9,171 bases of DNA, from contig CANKON010000041.1 in NCBI GenBank assembly GCA_947484105.1, positions 1 to 9,171 of the forward strand, written 5' to 3'. Each line of letters starts with the position of its first letter. Within the stretch, counting starts at the first letter, position 1. This DNA is from Methylococcaceae bacterium. GTDB lineage: Bacteria; Pseudomonadota; Gammaproteobacteria; Methylococcales; Methylomonadaceae. This document shows, in pieces, positions 1-5,324 of this stretch. A model generated the notes under the pieces. The model was given only the letters and a program-made list of their open reading frames with translations, did not search any database and was not told the DNA's origin. A program made the translations under genes and the position numbers.

Positions 1-27
1 CAATTCAATCACAACGATAAAATTCCC

Positions 28-1680
28 ATGTATCAATATAATCATAAAGATCAAATTCTCATTGAAGAGCGGGTCGCACAATTTAGGCGACAAACTGAGC
101 AGTTTTTAAACGGTGAAATCTCTGCCGAAGGTTATCGAAATTTACGGTTGCGTAACGGAATTTATATTCAAACGCATGGTCCTATGTTGCGAGTTGCAAT
201 TCCTTACGGCATTTTAAATTCAAAACAAATTCACAAACTGGCTCATATTGCGCGGACGTATGACAAAAATTTCTGCCATTTTACAACACGCCAAAATGTG
301 CAATATAACTGGCTCAAACTTGAACAGATTCCTGATGTTTTAGCTGAACTTGCTGAAGTGCAAATGCACGCCATTCAAACTAGCGGAAATTGTATGCGTA
401 ATACAACTACCGATCATTTAGCGGGTGTTTGCGTTGATGAAATTGAAGATCCGCGTCCATATTGCGAGTTGATTCGCCAATGGACAACATTGCATCCTGA
501 ATTTGATTGGTTGCCACGCAAATTTAAAATCGCGGTGAGCGGTTCACGCAACGACAGGGCTGCCACACAATTTCACGATATTGGTTTACATTTAGTTGAG
601 AACGATAAAGGCGAAGTGGGTTTCAAAGTCTTGGTCGGTGGCGGTTTAGGACGCACGCCCGTCATTGGACAAGTGATTAAACCGTTTTTAGAAAAGAAAC
701 ATTTATTGTCGTATTTAGAAGCGATTTTGCGAATTTACAATTTATTCGGTCGTCGCGATAACAAATACAAAGCGCGAATTAAAATTTTGGTGCGTGAAAC
801 AGGTTTAGACAAATTTTCAGAAATGGTCGAACAAGAATGGGCAATCATTCGTGATAATTTAGACGTTTTGCCTGAACGGTTTGCGGCATTAAAAACGCAT
901 TTTGAACCGTTTGATTACGACAAAAAAGCGGCTGAAAATATCACTTTTCCACAATATCAAGTTGAAAACAAAGCCTTTGAAACGTGGGTGAAATACAACA
1001 CAGTTAATCATAAAGTTGCAGGTTATCGCGCCGTGTTTTTATCACTTAAACCGCGCGACGTTGCACCTGGTGATTTAACGTCTGAACAACTCGACGCAAT
1101 CGCTGATTTAGCAGAGCGTTACAGTTTTGGTGAAGTTCGTACCACGCATCGACAAAATTTAGTATTTACTGATGTTAAACAAGCAGATTTGTTCCAATTA
1201 TGGCAATTACTTTCAGGCTTAAATTTAGCCACGCCAAATATCGGGACGGCAACCGACATGATTTGTTGTCCAGGTTTAGATTTTTGTGAACTTGCTAACG
1301 CGGGCTCAATTGGTATCGCAAAAGAAATTAACGAAATTCTCGATGACCTTGATTATTTACACGATATTGGCAATGTAAATATCAATATGTCGGGCTGTAT
1401 GAACGGTTGCGCTCATCAAAGTGTTGGGCATATTGGCATCTTAGGTGTTGATAAAAAAGGCGTGGAATGGTACCAAATCACGCTTGGCGGCTCATCGGCA
1501 AATGATGCGGCAATTGGTGAGCGTTTAGGCGCAGCCGTTGCTAAAGATGAAATTGCACCTGCTATCGATACAATTTTAAAAGTCTACATTGAACAACGTT
1601 TAGAAGAAGAATCCTTTTTAGAAACCGTCAATCGCGTTGGCATCGAACCCTTCAAGGTAAAAGTTTATGCAAATCATTAA
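28..1680 (+). CDS. cysI: Assimilatory sulfite reductase hemoprotein (CysI, siroheme/[4Fe-4S])
   Basis: This cytoplasmic enzyme of 550 residues reduces sulfite to sulfide by six electrons in cysteine biosynthesis. It belongs to the sulfite/nitrite reductase family with two ferredoxin-like/catalytic repeats. The cluster ligands are visible as C-x5-C (C414, C420, in CCPGLDFC) and C-x3-C (C457, C461, in SGCMNGC). Basic siroheme-contacting candidates are R55, R88 (TTRQN), R124 (CMRN) and K165/K167 (PRKFKIAV); these correspond by eye to E. coli CysI residues. The sequence closely resembles the Pseudomonas-type CysI as I remember it, including the MYxY N terminus, which supports the ATG at 28 although no Shine-Dalgarno is evident. 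The electron donor (ferredoxin or a flavoprotein) cannot be read from this window, and no cysJ or cysH is present. Its 3' end overlaps the DUF934 gene by 14 bases, so the two are translationally coupled. A nitrite reductase role is the alternative, but the DUF934 neighbour favours sulfite. Confidence 0.93.
   Translation: MYQYNHKDQILIEERVAQFRRQTEQFLNGEISAEGYRNLRLRNGIYIQTHGPMLRVAIPYGILNSKQIHKLAHIARTYDKNFCHFTTRQNVQYNWLKLEQIPDVLAELAEVQMHAIQTSGNCMRNTTTDHLAGVCVDEIEDPRPYCELIRQWTTLHPEFDWLPRKFKIAVSGSRNDRAATQFHDIGLHLVENDKGEVGFKVLVGGGLGRTPVIGQVIKPFLEKKHLLSYLEAILRIYNLFGRRDNKYKARIKILVRETGLDKFSEMVEQEWAIIRDNLDVLPERFAALKTHFEPFDYDKKAAENITFPQYQVENKAFETWVKYNTVNHKVAGYRAVFLSLKPRDVAPGDLTSEQLDAIADLAERYSFGEVRTTHRQNLVFTDVKQADLFQLWQLLSGLNLATPNIGTATDMICCPGLDFCELANAGSIGIAKEINEILDDLDYLHDIGNVNINMSGCMNGCAHQSVGHIGILGVDKKGVEWYQITLGGSSANDAAIGERLGAAVAKDEIAPAIDTILKVYIEQRLEEESFLETVNRVGIEPFKVKVYANH
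1654..1657 (+). promoter_or_regulatory. Ribosome binding site of the DUF934 gene, inside cysI
   Basis: AAGG lies nine bases before the ATG at 1667 and within the coding sequence of cysI. It fixes the start of the overlapping gene and supports coupled translation of the two proteins. Confidence 0.6.
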
Positions 1681-2098
1681 AAATAATCAGCTTATCGAAA
1701 ATCATTGGACGTATTTGGAAGACGATGTGCCTGTTATAGCTGGAAATATCTGTGTGTCATTAGCGCGTTGGAATGCAGAAAAAGGTGAATTGTCCAAACA
1801 CGCAGGCAATTTAGGCGTGCGCCTTTCTTCAACTGACGATATTACTTCGCTCGGTTCAGATTTAGGTTTGTTTGCGTTAATTGAATTAAATTTTGAGAAT
1901 TTTGCCGACGGACGTAGTTTTACACAGGCGTATTTATTGAGGAATCGTTACGGTTTTCAAGGTGAAATTCGTGCTGTCGGTAGTTATTTAGCGGATCAAG
2001 CCTTTCAGCTTTCGCGTGTTGGTGTGAATGGATTTAATCCTGAAAATTTGGTGCAAACACAGGCGACTCTGAATGATTTTACGGTGTTTTATCAGTAA
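1667..2098 (+). CDS. DUF934 family protein, CysI partner
   Basis: This 143-residue soluble protein has the DUF934 signature in its second half: FADGRSF (residues 79-85), then a basic block with RNRYGF and GEIRAVG (92-105), then DQ (110-111) and a final G...F stretch. There is no signal peptide or membrane segment. In proteobacteria the family commonly sits directly behind cysI and is thought to assist assimilatory sulfite reduction; its biochemical role is not established. The start codon lies inside the last codons of cysI in the +1 frame. It has an AAGG Shine-Dalgarno at 1654-1657, nine bases upstream, so this start is well supported. The protein is slightly shorter than the relatives I recall (about 160 residues), the difference being at the N terminus. 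It is the last gene before the terminator at 2114-2152. The family call is firm; the function is inference from context. Confidence 0.92.
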   Translation: MQIIKNNQLIENHWTYLEDDVPVIAGNICVSLARWNAEKGELSKHAGNLGVRLSSTDDITSLGSDLGLFALIELNFENFADGRSFTQAYLLRNRYGFQGEIRAVGSYLADQAFQLSRVGVNGFNPENLVQTQATLNDFTVFYQ

Positions 2099-2113
2099 GA
2101 AATTTCAGTCGTA

Positions 2114-2152
2114 AAAAAAGCCCTGTGAAATTCTGTTTCACAGGGCTTTTTT
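2114..2152. terminator. Bidirectional intrinsic terminator between convergent operons
   Basis: The arms 2114-2130 and 2136-2152 are perfect 17-base reverse complements around a five-base loop (TTCTG). The core GCCCTGTG is GC-rich, and the outer six pairs are A on the left and T on the right. RNA from either strand therefore forms a stable hairpin followed by a U tract. It lies 15 bases after the DUF934 stop and 13 bases beyond the end of the CheX-like gene on the other strand, so one element ends both units. Confidence 0.95.
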
Positions 2153-2165
2153 AATGGCGTAAAAA

Positions 2166-2711
2166 TCAATGCAAAGTTTGCTTTAAATTTTCAAATGATT
2201 CACGACTCACCGAAAACAAAATTTTCATTTCTGCCGTGTAGTCATCAAGTTTTAAATCAACGTGTGACGCGATTAAACATTTCTCAGAATTCACATATTT
2301 TAAAAATTTATCTTTTAATTCAACGCGATAGGTTGGCAATGTGCTTTCCAATGGTGTGTGCAAATAATCAGCAATTTCTGATAAATAGCGAATCATTACC
2401 ACATTCCCAAGTTCACACATTGCTTCATTTTCACATTCCAAAATCATTTCATTGTCAGCGGCTGCACCTAACATTTTTTTCAATATCAGAAAGATGCCGT
2501 CAATATCAAACATCAACAAAATTTCAGCATTTAACAAACCACTGCATTCAAGTTGCACGATGCCAAATTTTTGTGCTGAAAAATGTGACGCTGTGAAATT
2601 TTCAATTTCAACGTCGTGCAAAACAAAAGATAATTCGCTGCCAATAACATCGCTTAGACTTTGGACTGCGAAATGGGTTGCCTCGGTGATGACGTTTTGT
2701 AACGCTGACAT
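2166..2711 (-). CDS. CheC/CheX-family CheY-P phosphatase, single active site
   Basis: This 181-residue soluble protein probably dephosphorylates CheY-P. The CheC/CheX phosphatase signature is [DS]-x3-E-x2-N-x22-P. Here residues E96, E100, N103 and P126 give E-x3-E-x2-N-x22-P with exact spacing, differing only in the first position (E for D/S). CheC proteins carry two such sites, one in each half. The matching stretch near the N terminus (residues 8-24) reads E-A-T-H where E-x-x-N is expected and has no proline at the right distance, so this protein looks single-sited. A CheX-like name therefore fits better, although its length lies between CheX (about 155) and CheC (about 200). It starts three bases after the CheY stop (TAA-AAA-ATG), consistent with termination-reinitiation coupling and an obligate pair. 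It is the last gene of the minus-strand unit. The ATG at 2711 is the natural start. Some relatives act on receivers outside flagellar chemotaxis, so the target pathway is uncertain. Confidence 0.8.
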   Translation of the reverse strand: MSALQNVITEATHFAVQSLSDVIGSELSFVLHDVEIENFTASHFSAQKFGIVQLECSGLLNAEILLMFDIDGIFLILKKMLGAAADNEMILECENEAMCELGNVVMIRYLSEIADYLHTPLESTLPTYRVELKDKFLKYVNSEKCLIASHVDLKLDDYTAEMKILFSVSRESFENLKQTLH

Positions 2712-2714
2712 TTT

Positions 2715-3077
2715 TTAGCCTGCAAAATACGCGAGAGCTTGAGAAATCGACTCTTCATTCACGGGTTTGGGAACCAAAATGGTACCTAAGGCTTTCGCTT
2801 CTTCTTGATAACTTTCTTGTACGTTTGCCGAAAAAATCACCAAGCGCACGTCGGGATGTTGTTCCAAAATGATTTTGGCTGCTTCGGTGCCAAGCATTCC
2901 AGGCATATTGATGTCCATTGTGCAGTAATCAGGTTTATCGGCATTGATGGCATCAATCGCTTCTTGACCTGTTGTCGCTTCGCTGAAAATCCAATCAGGA
3001 TTTTTCGCACTGATATGTTGACGAATAAACATTCTTGAAATTCTGCTGTCATCAACCACTAAAACTTTTTTAGACAT
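2715..3077 (-). CDS. Stand-alone CheY-like response regulator receiver
   Basis: At 120 residues this is a single receiver domain with no output domain. All conserved positions are present: the acidic pair D9/D10 (VDDS), the phosphoacceptor D55 (MDINMPG), S83 in the switch position (FSAN) and K104 (VPKP). Phosphorylation of D55 by a CheA-type kinase, and removal of the phosphate by the CheX-like protein encoded three bases downstream, is the expected cycle; the kinase is not in this window. The start at 3077 is preceded by a purine-rich AAGAGAG (minus strand, 3084-3090), a plausible ribosome binding site. A 51-base gap separates it from the phosphatase gene upstream. That gap has no convincing terminator, so read-through from the gene upstream is likely. 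The receiver could drive a flagellar motor, a pilus system or another effector; the sequence does not tell which. Confidence 0.92.
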   Translation of the reverse strand: MSKKVLVVDDSRISRMFIRQHISAKNPDWIFSEATTGQEAIDAINADKPDYCTMDINMPGMLGTEAAKIILEQHPDVRLVIFSANVQESYQEEAKALGTILVPKPVNEESISQALAYFAG

Positions 3078-3128
3078 AAATTGCTCTCTTAAAATTGAAA
3101 TTTGAAAAGTTAAAAACCGCGCGGATTA

Positions 3129-3893
3129 TCACATAAGAGCCAGTAATTGGTTATAGATTTTTCCGTTTGTAACAAGGATTTGTTTCGGAAAAATTCCCTC
3201 ATTTCCTTGGAAATCCGTGACCGTTGCGCCTGCTTCTTTCGCAATTAACGCACCTGCTGCGACATCGTACAAATTCAATTCTTGTTCCCAAAACGCATCG
3301 AGTTGTCCGTCAGCAACCAAACAAATATCAACCGCTGCCGAACCTAAACGCCGTTGGCTTGCTGTGGCTTGGGCAACGCGACAAAAACGCGCCAAATTAT
3401 TATTTTCCAAATACGCTCGCAAACACGCAAAGCCTGTTCCAATCATGGCATCATTTAATTCGTCGAGGTCAGAAACGTGAATTTCTTTACCGTTCCGATA
3501 CGCGCCCTGCCCTTTTTGAGCGCAATAAAAATCATTTAATGCAGGCGCAAAAACCGCGCCGAAAACGATTTCACCTTCAATTTCTAACGCCACGCTAATC
3601 GACCAATAATATTGTCCGCGTGAAAAGGAATGTGTGCCGTCAATCGGGTCAACAATCCAACGATTCGTTTGATTTTCAGATTGCCCGCTTTCTTCGCCCC
3701 AAAAACCAAATTGCGGATAATTGTCGCGTAATTGTGTTTGTAAAAATTTTTCAACGTCCACATCAGCGGCGGTGACAAAATCACGCGGATTTTTTTTATC
3801 CACGTTTAAATGTTTTAAATCATGAAAATAGGTCAGCGCAATTTGTCCCGCATCACGGATAATTTTTTCTAAAATGGGTTGTGAAATTTGCAT
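3129..3893 (-). CDS. Inositol monophosphatase family protein (Mg-dependent phosphatase)
   Basis: This 254-residue cytoplasmic enzyme belongs to the Mg2+-dependent, lithium-sensitive phosphatase superfamily. The metal-binding motifs are complete: TAAD (D44), WGEESG (E67, E68), DPIDGT (D82, D85, G86, T87) and YDVAAG (D210). RRLGSAAVD (181-189) is the substrate-side motif typical of inositol monophosphatase and histidinol-phosphatase members. Length is normal for the family. Likely substrates are inositol-1-phosphate, histidinol phosphate or a related small phosphate ester; these cannot be separated by eye. A CysQ role (adenosine 3',5'-bisphosphate) would fit the nearby cysI, but the motifs look more like SuhB/HisN. 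Translation starts at an ATG (3893) with a strong AAGGA site (3901-3905, minus strand) seven bases upstream, the best ribosome binding site in the window. It heads the minus-strand unit that continues into CheY and CheX-like genes. The coding sequence contains an A8 run at codons 33-35. Confidence 0.92.
   Translation of the reverse strand: MQISQPILEKIIRDAGQIALTYFHDLKHLNVDKKNPRDFVTAADVDVEKFLQTQLRDNYPQFGFWGEESGQSENQTNRWIVDPIDGTHSFSRGQYYWSISVALEIEGEIVFGAVFAPALNDFYCAQKGQGAYRNGKEIHVSDLDELNDAMIGTGFACLRAYLENNNLARFCRVAQATASQRRLGSAAVDICLVADGQLDAFWEQELNLYDVAAGALIAKEAGATVTDFQGNEGIFPKQILVTNGKIYNQLLALM
3790..3797 (-). repeat. A8 homopolymer run within the IMPase gene
   Basis: On the coding strand the codons for K33, K34 and N35 form eight consecutive A residues. 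Runs of this length can allow polymerase slippage. The reading frame here is intact. Confidence 0.9.
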
Positions 3894-3900
3894 TTTTGAA

Positions 3901-3905
3901 TCCTT
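3901..3905 (-). promoter_or_regulatory. Strong ribosome binding site of the IMPase gene
   Basis: The minus-strand sequence AAGGA stands seven bases before the ATG whose first base is 3893. It is the closest match to the 16S anti-Shine-Dalgarno in the window and fixes the start. Confidence 0.7.
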
Positions 3906-3980
3906 ATGTAAAGTAATAACAGCGTGGATTTGTAGATTTTAAGCGTTAAAATTAGCACATAAAATCAATCTGAACATTTC

Positions 3981-3996
3981 ACGATTAAGTAATCGT
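3981..3996. promoter_or_regulatory. 16-bp inverted repeat, possible operator
   Basis: ACGATTA and TAATCGT are perfect 7-base inverted arms around AG. The element sits in the divergent intergenic region, between a weak candidate -35 (3978-3983, overlapping its left edge) and a weak -10 (4001-4006) for the EAL-MCP direction. Such a dyad could bind a dimeric regulator controlling both units. It is not followed by a T run, so it is not a terminator. No regulator family is recognisable from it. Confidence 0.3.
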
Positions 3997-4135
3997 AAAT
4001 TAAATAAGACGTTCTCCCCGCATTATTGTTAGTCTGTAAATTTTGAATTTCCAAATTTTATGAACCTATTTGAAACTAAGATTGCAATAATACAAACCAA
4101 ACTGCCATTTCATTTTTTAATCAAACGCGATTTTT

Positions 4136-5302
4136 ATGACAATTAACACTCAACTTTTTCCTTATTTTCAACCGATTGTCGGTTCGGCAAACGGTCAAAT
4201 TGTCGGTTACGAAGCCTTAGCGCGTCGATTCGATTCGCAAGGCAACGTCAAATCAGCAGGGGAATTATTTTTACATCCTGATATTTCTGACAAACAACTG
4301 ATTGAATGGGATCGCAATTTGCGTCGCCTTGCCTTGCAACGTTTCAGTGAATTAGAAAATGACTGTTATTTAACGCTTAACATTTCGGCGGCGTGGATTG
4401 ATTACATTGACGATTTTAGCACGTTGCCAACGCTACAAATTCTCGATGAATTCGATATTGACAGAAATCGCATAATTATTGAAATTACAGAAACACAAGT
4501 TGATTTAGAGAAATTGCTCAAAGCAGTCGAAATGTATCGGAAACACGGTTTGAAAATTGCGATTGATGATTTTGGCGCGGGATTTTCACAACTTGAACGT
4601 GTAATGGCAATTAAGCCCGATATTATTAAACTCGATATGCAGTTTTTTCAAAACGCGGCGCGGGGGGGTGTTGAAACTGACGTCGTGCATTTATTGTCAC
4701 GCCTTGCGAAACGCACAGGTTGTAAAATTGTCTGTGAAGGTGTTGAAACGAATGAAGATTTTTTATTCGGTTTAAGTTGTGGCGCACAATATATGCAAGG
4801 TTATTTATTCTCGCCAGCAACGGAAAAATTTCAAGATTCAGATCGCTATTTTTCTCAAATTTCAGCTTTGCGCGAAACCTTTTTATCGCATGCGTTAGAA
4901 ATTCAAACCTATAAAAATCAATTTAACGACCGCATTCGCAAGCTGATTTATTACCTGCAAAAAGAAGTGGTTCAAATAAATTTTTCACATGAAAAATTAT
5001 CTACAAATTTATTTGAAAACAGTGGGTTATTGCATTTTTATGTTTGCGATAATCACGGTAATCAAATTACGCCGAATTTTAATTTTTCAAACAATGCCTG
5101 GCTTGCCGATAAGAAGCAATTAGGTTTCAACTGGGCTTGGCGACCTTATTTTTACGAAGTGCTAAGTTTTGAGACCAACAACCGCATTGTCACGTCTGAG
5201 CGGTATCGTGATTTTAGTACCGATACATTGTGTAAAACATTTGCGTTGCGTTTAGATGCTACACGCGTTTTGCTTGTTGATGTGGTTGCTGATTGGCTCT
5301 AA
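4136..5302 (+). CDS. c-di-GMP phosphodiesterase, EAL domain plus YkuI_C-like C-terminal domain
   Basis: This 388-residue protein has no membrane segment. The EAL domain fills residues 7 to about 235 and has a complete catalytic set: E26-A-L-x-R, N82, E116 and E119 (EITET), D144/D145 in DDFGAG, K165 with D167, E201 in EGVE, and Q221 in QGYLFS. It should therefore hydrolyse c-di-GMP to pGpG. No GGDEF domain is present. A helical linker (about 236-285) leads to a C-terminal domain (about 286-388) with WRPYFY, YRD and a closing strand set. This recalls the PAS/Cache-like YkuI_C domain of Bacillus subtilis YkuI, a protein of similar size and order; that link is by eye. The ATG at 4136 is the first start after an in-frame stop at 4118, but there is no Shine-Dalgarno, which suggests weak initiation. 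The MCP gene follows after 22 bases. The coding sequence contains a G7 run at R176-G178. Confidence 0.92.
   Translation: MTINTQLFPYFQPIVGSANGQIVGYEALARRFDSQGNVKSAGELFLHPDISDKQLIEWDRNLRRLALQRFSELENDCYLTLNISAAWIDYIDDFSTLPTLQILDEFDIDRNRIIIEITETQVDLEKLLKAVEMYRKHGLKIAIDDFGAGFSQLERVMAIKPDIIKLDMQFFQNAARGGVETDVVHLLSRLAKRTGCKIVCEGVETNEDFLFGLSCGAQYMQGYLFSPATEKFQDSDRYFSQISALRETFLSHALEIQTYKNQFNDRIRKLIYYLQKEVVQINFSHEKLSTNLFENSGLLHFYVCDNHGNQITPNFNFSNNAWLADKKQLGFNWAWRPYFYEVLSFETNNRIVTSERYRDFSTDTLCKTFALRLDATRVLLVDVVADWL
4662..4668 (+). repeat. G7 homopolymer run within the EAL domain
   Basis: Seven consecutive G residues encode part of R176-G177-G178. Such a run stands out in this AT-rich sequence. The frame is open through it. 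A gain or loss of one G would cut the protein before the EGVE and QGYxF motifs. Confidence 0.9.
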
Positions 5303-5324
5303 TTAAATTTTAGGTAAATAACAA

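Larger units (their letters stand above)
3894..4135. other. Divergent intergenic regulatory region
   Basis: This 242-base gap is by far the longest non-coding stretch in the window. It separates two divergent units, IMPase-CheY-CheX to the left and EAL-MCP to the right, so at least two promoters should lie in it. I found no confident -35/-10 pair for either direction. Weak candidates on the plus strand are TTCACG (3978-3983) with TAAATA 17 bases later (4001-4006), and TTGAAA (4070-4075) without a good -10. No small ORF with a ribosome binding site and no convincing structured RNA is visible. The inverted repeat at 3981-3996 is the only clear structure. Confidence 0.6.

Noticed and set aside
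1..27. Possible promoter or ribosome binding site before cysI
   Set aside because: Only 27 bases are visible; no Shine-Dalgarno or promoter element can be supported.
2195..2718. Plus-strand open frames opposite the CheX-like gene
   Set aside because: They are antisense to a well-supported gene, overlap each other, lack ribosome binding sites and match no family.
3117..3124. CCGCGCGG palindrome followed on the minus strand by TTTTT, between IMPase and CheY genes
   Set aside because: The arms leave no loop (CCGC/GCGG with no spacer), so a useful terminator hairpin cannot form.
3129..3893. Assigning the IMPase gene as cysQ because of the nearby cysI
   Set aside because: The motifs (DPIDGTHSF, RRLGSAAVD, YDVAAG) look like the SuhB/HisN group, and cysI is on the other strand beyond a terminator.
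5105..5112. GCCGATAA, matching the -10 of the flagellar sigma-28 promoter
   Set aside because: It lies inside the EAL coding sequence, and there is no matching TAAA-type -35 at the right distance; one octamer is expected by chance. A 5' end mapped 213 bases before the MCP would revive it.
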